The translations under genes and the position numbers were made by a program. The notes under the pieces were generated by a model. The model ran no database searches and was not told the DNA's origin. It saw nothing but the letters and a program-made list of their open reading frames with translations. From Trichomonas vaginalis G3 (Eukaryota > Parabasalia > Trichomonadida > Trichomonadidae), in the NCBI RefSeq assembly GCF_026262505.1, contig NC_067205.1:24743693-24807692 (forward strand): a stretch of 64,000 bases of DNA. The letters are read 5' to 3'. Positions 1 to 9,122 of this stretch are shown one piece after another. Each line of letters opens with the position of its first letter. Positions within the stretch are counted from its first letter, which is position 1.

Positions 1-306
1 ATACTTCTTTCAGAATTCATATCTACGCAAACAAAGTTCAAATTGTAAAAAGTCAAGCTTGAAAAATCTAAGTGTTTAGTCTTAGTAAGATGGTAGCTTC
101 TTAAAGCAAATACCATTGCTGAGTTTTATGTACGTGAAGAGAAGTACAATGAATTCAATTACGAGTACAATTGCAATGACAACTAAGGCAACTATTTTTG
201 TCTTTTGCCAGCAAGGGTACTTCTTCTCTTTCCAATGGTTCGGCAGAACTATACTCACTCATGAGAAACGCCAAAACGGTTTAATAGAAAAAGTGTCATT
301 TTTTTC

Positions 307-495
307 ATGTCCGAAGACTCGAAGGTGCAACACTTCCAAAATACCGACGAACTCAGAAGAGCAGCATGGCAGTATGTTCTTGACAACTTCTTTGAGTTTT
401 CCAGGTACACCTTGGAAAATGCTGAAGAACTCCGACACAGAGAATTTGGAGAAATTGCACTCCAATACTACCTTGACAAACAAAGGGTAAATTAA
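307..495 (+). CDS. Small hypothetical protein (62 aa), Maverick B
   Basis: An ATG at 307 follows a T-run and opens a 62-codon frame that closes with TAA. The product is charged and probably helical, with many Glu, Arg and Gln residues, and has no signal peptide or membrane segment. I do not recognise a family. The TTTTTTTC just before ATG resembles the T-rich leaders of other Maverick genes here. It is codirectional with the next small gene at 531. It looks whole, and could be a minor virion or regulatory protein of B. Confidence 0.45.
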   Translation: MSEDSKVQHFQNTDELRRAAWQYVLDNFFEFSRYTLENAEELRHREFGEIALQYYLDKQRVN

Positions 496-530
496 GACTA
501 AAAACTTAACGTTTAAAAAGTGACGTTTTT

Positions 531-730
531 ATGAGCTCCGAGTCACCGAGAAAACTTGGTCAGATGTTAGCAGCTTACTTCCCTGAGGAGGATGAAGCGT
601 TACATACATCAGGTTCAAAAACAACGAACCTGGAATTGCGTACCAAATTCGCAATTACATGACCATGGAAGAGTACGAAAGGTTTCTACAAGAGAAACCA
701 GCTCTAAACAACTCAGAAAAGAAAGATTAA
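531..730 (+). pseudogene. Small Maverick B gene, broken
   Basis: A short coding stretch on the plus strand starts at an ATG 36 bp after the preceding small gene. It encodes Glu-rich, Lys-rich sequence and ends with Lys-Lys-Asp and TAA. It appears broken once. No family is recognised. Spacing and strand suggest it was cotranscribed with the gene at 307. Confidence 0.35.
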
Positions 731-757
731 AAAGTTTAATTCGTAATTGTTTATTTT

Positions 758-1342
758 TTACTTGTAAGGGCAAGCTGCAAGTATGAAGTCGACTATCTCC
801 GTCTTTGTTTTGACGAGCTGGACGGCTCTTGCGAGTACGTCTGTTTTGCGGTCTCCAGCTGGTGTCTGACCTTCGTAATTGCGCATGTTCTTGAGAGCTC
901 CAACTGTAAATGGTTGTAGGATGAAGAGTCTCTCAGACTGCTTGAGGTAGTCTTCACGGTCACGAACCGAATCTGTGGTACGAGTCAAATCGGTCGATTT
1001 GAGGGAAGAGACTGAAAGCCCGTCGTCTTCCATTGGAGCTGTAGCATACTCTTTGCGTAAGCGGTTCAGACCTTCTTCGAAGTCTTGGTCTCTCTTCGAT
1101 TGAGATTGGAATTGGAATTGCTGGGGTGGAGCTTGCTGGAACAACCAAGGGTTGGGGAAGTAAGGCATAGGCTGAGGAGGGTAGTTCGGGAAGCCTTGTG
1201 GTGGGTAGTAACCTTGAGGTGGAAATTGGTAGTAATTCGGAGTACTTGCTGGAACTGAGGTTGCTGAGGAGACTGTTGTGGTTCTGCAGCTTTCGGTTCT
1301 TCTCTGGCTTTGGAAGGCATTCAGGAAGAGGAACGTAGTCAT
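758..1342 (-). pseudogene. Pro/Gln-rich protein gene, Maverick B
   Basis: On the minus strand this encodes a low-complexity N-terminal half rich in Pro, Gln, Tyr and Phe (YYPPQGF-like and QQFQFQSQ-like motifs). A charged helical C-terminal half of about 100 residues follows, ending ILAACPYK. GC content is clearly higher than in the neighbours. No enzymatic motif is visible; a scaffold, tegument-like or cement-like virion protein would fit, but that is a guess. It appears broken about once near its start, and its upstream flank runs into an assembly gap. Confidence 0.45.
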
Positions 1343-1357
1343 CCTTTTGTGTCCTGT

Positions 1358-1382
1358 NNNNNNNNNNNNNNNNNNNNNNNNN
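1358..1382. other. Assembly gap (25 N)
   Basis: Twenty-five undetermined bases. The true gap length is unknown, and sequence on the two sides may not be contiguous. Confidence 0.99.
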
Positions 1383-2560
1383 CTTTGTTTTGTTAATCTT
1401 CAGTTTTTGGTTTTTCTTCTTTCTATCGGTTTTTCGTCATCTTTTCGGTTCCTCTGACTTTTATTCACTTGCAGGAACAGTTGTGTCGTCAACATCTTCA
1501 TAAATATTCATATGCCATTTGTTTTGTTTTTCCTTTCAACTGTTGTTGTTTGTTGTAAAGTTAGAATATATTCGACTCTAAGTCAATGAGATGTTCGATA
1601 CATGAACTGTTGGTCAGTGAAGTAACTTTTCCATCTGTTGTTCGAAAGCTCCTTCAGACTTCAATATTTTATTTGTGAGAGTCTGTTTCTTTTTTTAGAT
1701 ACTAGCCGTTCCATTTATTGAAAAGTGACTGTGTAGTTAGGGGTTGTATTTCCAGACCTGCACTTCTATTATTGAATTTTTCTCTTTCATCGTAAGTTCT
1801 TTGACAGTTCTGACACTGATGTTCCTGGAACCTTTTGTTTTGTGTCCCAAAATCTAACCGTTTCCAACTTCTTCGTCATTCATCTCAGAAAAATTTTAGT
1901 TTGGTTTGTTTTCAACTGGTTTTGTTGTTGGTTTAAGTCGGTCTAAAACTTCCTGAGTATAGAAAGAACTTGACATACACGTGTGTGTAACTGCTGGAAG
2001 TCGAACAAAGCCATCTGAACCCCATTTGTCCAATGCTGTATTGTTCATTTCATCTCATAAAAAACTACATTCCCCACGTTTAGCGTTGAGGTAGTTGGGT
2101 AATTGTTATACCACTGATTTGTGCATGTTTATATCCTCTGTTAAAGAATCTCTTTTCACCTTGAAGCCCATATATGCCCTGTTGGTTATATAGTCATTTG
2201 CTTTGTTATAATAGTTTCCTGCTTGTCTTCCTACATTGTCCATCCATCTTGAACTTTTCCTCTTGTTTCAGGATTTGGAATTAAATGTGTTGCATCTCGT
2301 GGCTACCATCCCAATCTTTCATGTACTAGTTTGTTATAATTAGTAAGTGCTTCTCTTTAAGTATACCTAATGTGACTCAAAAATGTCTTTCCTTCCAACT
2401 TCCATAAATACACCTCTGCGCTATTTTGTCCCACTGCGGGCCAAAATCTGGATGGCAACTCCTGCTAATGCTGCCAAAGAAACCCATGTCTTGAAGGGTT
2501 AAAAAATGACGAATCCAAACAAGACCCTATGTTTCTAAGCGACAAAGAAAGCACTCATGG
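1383..2560 (-). pseudogene. Heavily decayed coding stretch of Maverick B
   Basis: No frame stays open for long. On the minus strand short coding-like runs alternate between frames: acidic and lysine-rich patches toward 1383-1560, and runs with Gly, Phe and Tyr farther in. Base composition on this strand (A-rich, T-poor) matches genuine Maverick genes. It is therefore best read as a long structural gene with many breaks. I cannot name the family; a capsid gene is possible. Confidence 0.35.
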
Positions 2561-3450
2561 TAAAAATCTTTAGTTCAAACACCAAATGCTTGGTTTATGG
2601 ATACTTGAAAACATTCGAGACGTTAGACCATATGACCACCATACTGCTAATATTGTCGGTTTCAAAACCAAATCGATACTGGTAAGCCACAGCAATATGG
2701 TCCCAAAAATATTTAAGATGTGAAACACTGCTTTGACAATATTCGTTGACAAATACCAATGCCAACAAAAACTTGACATCTGACTGTGAAAGTTTCTTTC
2801 AATCAGATGAGTAAAAACTATCTGCGTTCAAAAAATGTAAACCAATATTTCATTGTCGACCAAAACCATTCTGCTCTTTGGTGTCATTGACGGTTGTATA
2901 AAAATGTTAAGAGACTTAAACCAACCACAAGGTGGTGAAGACGCAAATGAGAATTCAGTATGACGACAAATATAGACACTTCTCCATGGCAAAGATGAGA
3001 CAAGTTTTAAATATTTACAATAACCGTAAACAAAAAGGTTTGGGAAACCACTCCCCCGAAGAAATGAAAAACAATCCTGACTTAGAGAAAGACTATTATT
3101 TTAATAATTTAGTTCAAAAGAGACAAACAAGAAAGAATGCCGGGCTTCAAACTTCAGAAAGGTGAACAAGTAAAAATAGAAATACCAAAACGCGAACCCA
3201 TATGAAGAATACATTGACTAGACAACAATGGGAACTACGACAGGTACTCACATTCGTGTTCGAATAAATAGAAGAAAGTATACAATAAGAGAATATTATG
3301 AAGTTTTAGGCAAACATGGCAAATATGTACACACTGCAAGCAGAAGATAAAAACTACATTTGTCAGACCTCGTTTCAAACTTGTCAAAGTTCAAGTGGTA
3401 TACTTTCAAAGAAAGTTCTAACAAATATTAAGACAATCCGATGCGAATAT
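2560..3450 (+). pseudogene. Integrase relic, Maverick B
   Basis: The plus strand carries patches resembling the chromodomain integrases at 31313 and 55729. One is a Gly-Val-Ile-Asp ... Leu-Arg-Asp-Leu-Asn stretch, matching the GII...TLRDLN region of those copies. Another is an Asn-Asn-Arg-Lys ... Ser-Pro-Glu-Glu-Met stretch at the position where the others read TGHTPNSM. Identity is low, so this is a separate, older integrase lineage. It has many breaks. Confidence 0.55.
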
Positions 3451-3539
3451 TCTGTAAAGAAGCTGTGAAAAGATGCATCGACCTAGAGCGCAATTTCTAA
3501 TACCTAGTCAATCGTAAACTTCATCCTATATCAAGGTGC

Positions 3540-4393
3540 AGTATTCTTTAGCTTTCTTGTCCCTCGTTTGTTTGCGCTATATCCTGAAACGCGATGTGTA
3601 TGGTTTCCTCCTCCCTCAGTGTTACTCCAGTAACAATTTATAGCAAACTTAACGTTGTCTTTAACATCATATCCTTTACCTTTTGTCATTGCTGACCAAT
3701 CCCAATATCTATGCTTATGCCAACTGCTTGTGTGATGTACTTATAGTGTTGACTGTGTCAGTGTAATTTCACTGAAATCGTTTTACTTCCACCTGTTTCC
3801 TTTGAAGAGTTTGCACAATACAAAAACCTGTCGACTATTTGAGTCCAAGTTCCAAAACCAAGTACTACTCTGGTCTGGTAACATTATAGTGATATAATCT
3901 TGATATAATGTTTGAAGTATTTCTGTCTTTAATGTTTGAAGCTCTGTTTTGTCTGCTTTCTTGTCATATAAATCTTGAGCAGTGAATTTAATATTATGTT
4001 CATCCTTCATGACATAAACATCTTTACATCTAATGTTTTTCATCGTCGTTATGTCGTCATCCGATGTTAAACCTTGTGGAAAGTTAGGAGGTTTACAATA
4101 TAATGCATCCCCACCAGTTTCTTCAACCGTTCCTTCAATACTTTCTATAGCAACAGTTGTAAAACTTGTATGTGTATGAGTCTTATTTGCTTTCTTCTCT
4201 AACTCATCGTTAACATAAGTTTTATCTGCTTTAAGGTCTAAACATCCTGAAACCCATCCTGTATCGGCTTTAGTTTTTAAAATCTTCGATGTCCATTCAT
4301 GATACCATTCAGCCCTTTCTATAATTTCATTATCTTTTTCATCCACATATTCCTTATCTGCTTTCTTCTCTAACTTACTAGCCACATATTCCT
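3540..4393 (-). pseudogene. Fibre gene of Maverick B, distal part
   Basis: The minus strand encodes repeated KADK.../KKADKT.../HTHTSFTTV modules like the A, C and D fibres, then an ELQTLKTEILQTLY segment and His-containing sequence near the end. This is the C-terminal side of a trimeric-fibre-like protein with a tail-collar-type tip. The gene is interrupted at 4393 by Maverick A; the proximal part lies at 26526-27032. Its 3' end is also degraded (a few breaks). Confidence 0.7.
4389..4393. repeat. Target-site duplication TTCCT, left of Maverick A
   Basis: TTCCT directly precedes the A terminus, and the same five bases follow its other end at 26526-26530. Mavericks are known for 5-6 bp duplications. 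Confidence 0.8.
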
Positions 4394-4549
4394 AGTTAGT
4401 ATCCCTCTCTTGGGTACTGTGGCACTGCGCGCCTCCGTACACCACTTAGCGGTTTTGACACTTTACGAAGCCGGTAACGTATATTTTACAACACAACCAT
4501 AACACCAACTTAACCTTAAATATTTACAAAACCATCTGACACATAAACG

Positions 4550-4610
4550 ACTTCACTAATGACTTCACTAATGACTTCACTAATGAATTCACTACCGTCC
4601 TCACTAAATA
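4550..4610. repeat. Subterminal direct repeats (TGACTTCACTAA type)
   Basis: Four or five imperfect copies of a 12-bp GACTTCACTAAT-like unit lie about 150 bp inside the terminus. They are mirrored at 26311-26375, and diverged versions lie near the ends of C and D. The position suggests integrase or terminal-protein binding sites; that is inference. Confidence 0.65.
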
Positions 4611-4661
4611 AAAATAACCTTATTTTTATTTTTTTTAATTTTTTTATTTCATTACAAAGAC

Positions 4662-5096
4662 ATGTCCGACTACATTTACTATGACTCTTTCCCAGAACGT
4701 TTCCGTGAACTATTCAAAACTCAAGTAAAACTGAGAAACATGCATTTTAACAAAGATAGACCCATTGACGATGAAAGAAACCCCGAATATATTACAATCC
4801 CATATGACGCAAAGTTCATTGCATACATTCCTTATGGTCGCAGAGGAACGAAAACTATTTCAACAAAGAACAAAAATTATTTCTGGAGCGATGAAGAAAA
4901 TTGCCTTATCTACATAAATGCATACTTAAATAAAGCTACATATTGTACAAAAGAAGGTTGGACTGGATTTGAGCTCTACATATACGACGACGATGGAAAC
5001 AGACGCTGTGTATACCCATACGATAATATGTACCATTGTTTTCATCAAGCATTAAACGAATACATAGTCAGTAAGGGTCTCATTCCTGTTGAGTAG
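4662..5096 (+). CDS. Terminal-repeat protein, 144 aa (hypothetical)
   Basis: An open 144-codon frame lies wholly inside the inverted repeat and begins at an ATG after a long T-rich leader. The product is rich in Tyr, Asp and Arg, with a FIAYIPYGRRG stretch around residue 45 and a YIYDDDGNRRCVYPYD stretch near residue 110. No signal peptide or membrane helix is seen. No family is recognised. C and D carry an unrelated 108-aa ORF at the same place, so the terminal gene is exchangeable. It looks whole. Confidence 0.6.
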   Translation: MSDYIYYDSFPERFRELFKTQVKLRNMHFNKDRPIDDERNPEYITIPYDAKFIAYIPYGRRGTKTISTKNKNYFWSDEENCLIYINAYLNKATYCTKEGWTGFELYIYDDDGNRRCVYPYDNMYHCFHQALNEYIVSKGLIPVE

Positions 5097-5189
5097 ATAT
5101 GCTTTATTTTTGTTCCCACATTTATTTAAAAATAAATGATATCACCACCCTCACACGTATGAAAAACATAGCACAAAAATAATGTTTAT

Positions 5190-5222
5190 GTTAGAATGTT
5201 AGATCTAACACGTTTTCTAACC
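5190..5222. promoter_or_regulatory. GTTAG palindromic box (A, left end)
   Basis: GTTAG-3-GTTAG-AT-CTAAC-7-CTAAC, centred on GTTAGATCTAAC. It lies between the terminal ORF and the convergent 175-aa gene. Confidence 0.7.
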
Positions 5223-5243
5223 TCTTTTTTCACCCTGTTGAAT

Positions 5244-5771
5244 TCATTGCTTTATAACTCTCTTCCTTGGTTTCTTTTTAGTTGCTTTCTTCACGTCTGT
5301 CTCCAACTTGACTGTCTTTCTTCTTCGTCCGTAATGATACCAGTTACTTCCACCAGTCAATGGGTCAAATGGTCTTTCGTAAGGGTTTCCATACATTCCA
5401 TAGGGACCATACGGAAGAACTACTGGTGGAGAAGAAACATTTTCTTTAGTTCCATCGACTCTATTTAAATGCATTGTTTCACCTTTCATCTGGTCATTAA
5501 AGTCTTTTGCGTGTTTTGCAAACTCATCGTCCTTTCCTAAAGCATTTTCTGACTCAGTCGCAACCAAATTGGATGCTTTATTTATGAGCCCTATTTTATT
5601 TAATCTTAACTTCTTTGCAACCCAGCCTCCAATCTTTCCTTTATTTGCATCTAATGTCTTCGAAACCCTTCCTCCACTCATTTTATTTACTGCGTCATAA
5701 GCTCCAAGTGCTTTTGCTCCAAATGCTAATGCTTTTGTTCCCATTGCGCCTAAAGCTGCCCAAGCTACCAT
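5244..5771 (-). CDS. 175-aa Gly/Ala-rich basic virion-type protein
   Basis: It has an Ala/Gly-rich N-terminal 35 residues (AWAALGAMGTKALAFGAKAL), which could be membrane-active. A Pro/Tyr/Gly patch (YPYGPYGMYGNPYERPFDP-like) lies around residues 122-142, and the tail is very basic (KKATKKKPRKRVIKQ). Such composition suits a minor virion protein that contacts membrane or DNA, but no family is recognised. Near-identical copies occur in C (39296) and D (48455), always first from the terminus. Its start lies directly after the end of nothing else; the codirectional 74-aa gene abuts it upstream. It looks whole. Confidence 0.65.
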   Translation of the reverse strand: MVAWAALGAMGTKALAFGAKALGAYDAVNKMSGGRVSKTLDANKGKIGGWVAKKLRLNKIGLINKASNLVATESENALGKDDEFAKHAKDFNDQMKGETMHLNRVDGTKENVSSPPVVLPYGPYGMYGNPYERPFDPLTGGSNWYHYGRRRKTVKLETDVKKATKKKPRKRVIKQ

Positions 5772-5996
5772 TTACACCATATTAAAATCATCTCTCTTCA
5801 ATATTATCTCATAAAAGTTCTCGTTACTGGAGAAAGTCAATGAAACATAAACATTCTCACGTGCTTCGCCCTCACCGCTTTGCGGTCTATCTAACTTCTT
5901 TCTTATATCATCTATACGCTTCAAAATGTCTGAACAATTGCTAACATCTTCTACAACAGTTATTTCATCATGAACGACCTTTAAGAACAAGCTCAT
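5772..5996 (-). CDS. 74-aa hypothetical Maverick protein
   Basis: It begins MSLFLKVVHDE and ends immediately before the 175-aa gene; upstream it abuts the penton-like gene, so the three form a tight run. The middle contains the product of a GC-rich double mini-hairpin (5861-5887). C and D carry the same gene at 39072 and 48983. No recognised domain. It looks whole. Confidence 0.55.
   Translation of the reverse strand: MSLFLKVVHDEITVVEDVSNCSDILKRIDDIRKKLDRPQSGEGEARENVYVSLTFSSNENFYEIILKRDDFNMV
5861..5887. repeat. Double mini-hairpin inside the 74-aa gene (A)
   Basis: Read on the minus strand: a GACCGC-AAA-GCGGT stem-loop followed by a GGGCGAAGC-type second stem. It is translated in frame as part of the 74-aa protein and shared with C (39181) and D (49072). 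Confidence 0.6.
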
Positions 5997-6878
5997 TTAA
6001 TATGCTATTAAAATCATCTCAATAATGAGTCCATCCTTTCCGTCTTTAGGTAGCACAACATCTTTCATTGAAGAAGGTTCGACAAGTCTTATGTTAAACT
6101 TACTGACAAAGTTTGTTATACTATAATGCTTCGGCGGCGAATACATGTAGTTTGAAAGACATAATATAGATTCTTCAGCAAATTCACTTATACTGGATTT
6201 TATAACAATGTTCTCACGAGACCAAATACCACCAATTGACAATCTTGTAAGCAATCCTGCTGAACCTTCTACTGTAAACGTCGATGGTAACATTCCACGA
6301 AGGTCATCTATTGACATCGTTGAGTCACTGTATTTAAATATTTTCTTAAAGCAATCGTCATTATCTAACCATGCAATAGCTTTGAAGTTTTCATTCGAAT
6401 ATACATCTGCTTCATTAAATGTAAATCCTGACTTCTTTGCAGAGACGACTTTAAAATCTATTGAGTTTGTTTCAAAATTATATGCTATGGTAACTTCTGA
6501 AGGTAATGGATGTCCTTCCGCAGTAAGTTGTTCTCTCACTACCGTTTGAAGCTTTGTATTAAAAACTTTCATGTCATCTCCTGTATCTAAGTTCACATAC
6601 ACAGCAACAGGAAAACTATCTTGCTTCTTTGTTTCATCATTATATCTTAAAACATTAAAGTTCTTCAATAATATTGTCCTTCCTGCTGGAATACTTCTAA
6701 CTTGTCTTATTTCAATAGCTTTCTCACCTCCTACATACTCTACCCAGTGTCTTGGATATTCATAAGTATACTGACTTTCTTGAATTTTGGTTGGTTTCAT
6801 CATAACATGTTCATAGTATATCTTTATACTCTTGTCAGTTAGACTCGGTGCTATGTTCTGAATATTTCTGACTTGCAT
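5997..6878 (-). CDS. Penton/minor-capsid-like protein (293 aa)
   Basis: The ATG at 6878 is 16 bp from the divergent ATPase start, which favours it over an in-frame start farther upstream. The protein is beta-rich, with YEYPRHWVEYVG near residue 35, VTIAYNFETNSIDFKV mid-protein and LPKDGKDGLIIEMILIAY at the end. The end motif recurs as LPPDGKDCLYIE in the gene at 21643-22466, so the two are paralogues. Polintons encode a single-jelly-roll penton (minor capsid) protein, and this size and composition fit that, but the assignment is inference. It looks whole. Confidence 0.55.
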   Translation of the reverse strand: MQVRNIQNIAPSLTDKSIKIYYEHVMMKPTKIQESQYTYEYPRHWVEYVGGEKAIEIRQVRSIPAGRTILLKNFNVLRYNDETKKQDSFPVAVYVNLDTGDDMKVFNTKLQTVVREQLTAEGHPLPSEVTIAYNFETNSIDFKVVSAKKSGFTFNEADVYSNENFKAIAWLDNDDCFKKIFKYSDSTMSIDDLRGMLPSTFTVEGSAGLLTRLSIGGIWSRENIVIKSSISEFAEESILCLSNYMYSPPKHYSITNFVSKFNIRLVEPSSMKDVVLPKDGKDGLIIEMILIAY

Positions 6879-6894
6879 TTTTAATGGAGATAAA
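6879..6894. promoter_or_regulatory. 16-bp divergent start region, penton-like/ATPase (A)
   Basis: Only TTTTAATGGAGATAAA separates the two ATGs. Both directions read T/A-rich with a TTTTATCTCC or GGAGATAAAA core, so any core promoter must be shared or overlap a coding sequence. Confidence 0.5.
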
Positions 6895-7783
6895 ATGAAG
6901 CATTTAATACATGACGTAGATGAAGACATGAATGAAACTACAGACAAACTTAACTCTTCTCTTATTCTTCCTTTCAGCAAAGATTATGAATTCTGTTCAA
7001 ATGGTGTGTATTTCTATTGTGGAAAGATGGGTTCAGGTAAGACATTTAACCTCATTCGTCATATACTCATAACAGAACGTTTAGGAAATGACTCATATTA
7101 TGACCAAATCATTATATCAGCAACTTCAGACTCTATGGACTCAACAGCGAAAACATTCATGAGTAAAGTTCAAGCATCTGTCGTTAAAGTTCCAGACAGT
7201 GAACTCATTGAATTTCTTCAACGTTACATTCGACGTAAGAGAAAATATTATGCCATCGTTGAATTTATACAGTCAGGAATGCAAAAGACTTCAGAAGAGA
7301 TGGAAAGAATTATTGACAAACACCACTTACGTCAGTACTCAGAAGTTTACGATATGAAACGACTGACAAACTACATTCTGTCAAAACTTTCAAAATACCC
7401 CTTCAAAAAGTATCCTTCAAATACTCTGCTCGTTTGTGACGACTTCGCCGGAAAAGGTTTAGTGTCAAAGCCTGACTCACCATTAGCTAACATCATAACT
7501 AAAGTCAGACATTACCATTTAACTGTAGCAATACTTATGCAAACATGGCGTTTTCCTTGCTTTAAACATAAAACGTCTCATAACTGACTTCGTTATCTTT
7601 CAAGGTTTCTCACGTTATGATATTGAACTCATTTGGAAACAGTCAGGTATAACATTACCTTTTGAAGAAATTTGGGAAGCATATAAGTCTCTCATCTCTC
7701 CTCGTTCATACCTTGAGATTCATATCATGACTAATACCATTAAAGTCAAAAATATTCCATGGGAACGACCAACATTGTTTTAA
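6895..7783 (+). pseudogene. FtsK/HerA-type (A32-like) genome-packaging ATPase
   Basis: The Walker A motif GKMGSGKT lies at about residues 41-50 and a Walker B-like LLVCDDF near residue 176. Family members pump the DNA genome into the capsid. It pairs divergently with the penton-like gene, and its end overlaps the convergent 7780 gene by a few bases. This copy is broken about once; the C and D copies are broken too. Confidence 0.8.
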
Positions 7784-8180
7784 AGTTTAACCTTCAATTG
7801 ACTGATGGTAAACAAATTCCATGCATCTCTGTCGCCATTTCTGTTAATATTTTTGCTGTCATTCATATCATCCACTTCCCCATCCGTTAGCTTTTGAGGA
7901 TATGCGTTAGAATAGCTGTTCTTAAATGAAGGCTTTTCACCTTTGAGAGCATAAACTCTATAACTTTCTGCATACTTTATGTTTGAACCTCCTGAGCCAT
8001 CGTTGACATAAATTTTTATAGGCTTCACCCTTTGTTCATGTTCCTGCTTCTTCCCTTAGCTCTTTTGTTCAGTAGTTCTACATCTTTATACGCAGCTCCT
8101 GTCTCAGTGAATTCAACAATATTTTCATTCGTTAGCTTTACATTCAAACCCTTGTCGAGTATATTGTTCATTTCATACAT
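7780..8180 (-). pseudogene. Hypothetical Maverick protein (about 133 aa family)
   Basis: Begins MYEMNNIL or MNNIL and ends QLKVKL. It carries a Gly/Ser turn (NDGSGGSN) and Tyr/Arg-rich sequence (YAESYRVYALKGEKP). It is convergent with the ATPase and divergent from the 8206 gene. Position in the element suggests a morphogenesis role, possibly an unrecognised protease or scaffold, but no catalytic motif is visible. The copy is broken about once. Counterparts are at 36896 (C) and 50989 (D). Confidence 0.5.
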
Positions 8181-8205
8181 ATAAAAGGTTTTTATTCTAT
8201 ATGAA

Positions 8206-8856
8206 ATGAGAAGCAAATCCATCTTAGCTGGTGCCGTTAATGTTCCAATTGAACCAACATCAAATGTTGACTCACGAACGACAAACAATATTGTCATAAA
8301 GAACTATAGTTCAGAGTGTTTGAAAGAAAAAGAACCAGAACTTAAGTCGGGAGGGCTCAAAGAGCCCATCATGGAGCATGGCGCCGTGAATTTAAACACA
8401 GCTTCAAACGCTAACGCTACATCAGATGTTAAGTTAGAGTATCCACCACTGGACCAAATTCTTTCAAGAGAAGCCAACGACAACCCTTACATAAATGTTC
8501 AAACAAATCCTTCAGATAACGTAGACCATTACCTTCTTCAGTTATACCAAACAATTTTACTCAAAGACGATAAGAAGCTTTTGACAAATCTTATAAGTAA
8601 GAACCAAATAATTCTAACAAAGGAGGACCTTGAAAATGTTATATCACGAATAACAGGGAAACAATGTGTCATTGACTATCTCGACCCTGAAATCGAATGC
8701 TGTGGTCAAACTCCACTATTCATGAAAATAGGTAACATCCGCATCATTGAAACACCAGGAACTACAGGAGTTGAGTTTAATTATAAATATTCGAACGAGT
8801 ATACAAAACTTTCAACAGAATATAAACTTTGCTTGAAATATGTTTTAGTAAATTAA
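8206..8856 (+). CDS. 216-aa hypothetical Maverick protein
   Basis: Open frame starting MRSKSILAGAV. The first third is low-complexity (Asn/Ser/Thr/Glu); the C-terminal half is ordered, with a run of helices, CVIDYLDPEIECCGQTP near residue 165 and a YKYSNEYTKLS end. It is 12 residues longer than the C copy (204 aa) because of a 36-bp hairpin-bearing insertion at 8350-8385. Function unknown; it is always found between ATPase and fibre. It looks whole. Confidence 0.6.
   Translation: MRSKSILAGAVNVPIEPTSNVDSRTTNNIVIKNYSSECLKEKEPELKSGGLKEPIMEHGAVNLNTASNANATSDVKLEYPPLDQILSREANDNPYINVQTNPSDNVDHYLLQLYQTILLKDDKKLLTNLISKNQIILTKEDLENVISRITGKQCVIDYLDPEIECCGQTPLFMKIGNIRIIETPGTTGVEFNYKYSNEYTKLSTEYKLCLKYVLVN
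8350..8385. repeat. 36-bp in-frame mini-hairpin insertion (A only)
   Basis: GGGCTC-AAA-GAGCCC followed by CATGG...CCGTG. C and D read straight across this site, so A gained (or they lost) exactly 12 codons. Confidence 0.75.
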
Positions 8857-9122
8857 AGCAATTTGTAATATCTATCCAAAACTTCTTCAACAGTATCGAA
8901 CTCATCTTCATAATGCAAACCTAATCTTATTGACTTGGTGCAGTTTTCACTAACACAATATAGCGCTTTGCGCTCGGCGCCTTTGACGCCTTTTTCTGTT
9001 CTCTTGACTGACATAACTAACTCATTTGTTTCATCAAACAGCAACAACCAAAGTTCATGACCTAATACATAACATTCATACTTTATATTTTTAGCTCTGA
9101 GTTCTCTTGTAAGCTGTTGCAT
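8853..9122 (-). CDS. 89-aa hypothetical Maverick protein
   Basis: Begins MQQLTRELRAKNIKYECY and ends EEVLDRYYKLL. It resembles a small alpha/beta fold with a VLGHELWLLLFDETNELVMSVKR core. The stop overlaps that of the convergent 216-aa gene by 4 bp, and the start overlaps the upstream 258-aa-type gene by 40 bp, as in C and D. Ten extra residues relative to C and D come from the mini-hairpin at 8962-8991. It looks whole; function unknown. Confidence 0.55.
   Translation of the reverse strand: MQQLTRELRAKNIKYECYVLGHELWLLLFDETNELVMSVKRTEKGVKGAERKALYCVSENCTKSIRLGLHYEDEFDTVEEVLDRYYKLL
8962..8991. repeat. 30-bp in-frame mini-hairpin insertion (A only)
   Basis: AGCGC-TTT-GCGCT then GGCGCC-TTT-GACGCC. 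The C and D copies of the gene lack these 30 bp, with the reading frame kept. Confidence 0.75.

Larger units (their letters stand above)
1..4393. mobile_element. Maverick/Polinton B, left part (old host element of A)
   Basis: This part holds decayed Maverick genes: small ORFs, a Pro/Gln-rich gene, an integrase relic and the distal part of a fibre gene. It ends exactly where the terminus of Maverick A begins, and the fibre gene resumes at 26526, so A inserted into B. The outer left end lies outside the window. The integrase relic and its surroundings are heavily broken (many breaks), which makes B older than A, C and D. The lineage differs from the others, because its gene content and order do not match theirs. 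Confidence 0.75.
4394..5268. repeat. Left terminal inverted repeat of Maverick A
   Basis: About 875 bp matching 25653-26525 in inverse orientation, almost base for base. It contains a subterminal run of TGACTTCACTAA-type direct repeats (4550-4610), a complete ORF (4662) and a palindromic GTTAG box (5190). It ends in the 3' part of the neighbouring 175-aa gene. Confidence 0.9.

Noticed and set aside
1383-2560. Host gene with introns
   Set aside because: Frame changes lack splice signals; the decay pattern and neighbours point to a Maverick relic.
8625-8640. Shine-Dalgarno-like AAAGGAGGACC, suggesting prokaryotic DNA
   Set aside because: It lies inside a Maverick coding sequence and every other feature is eukaryotic.
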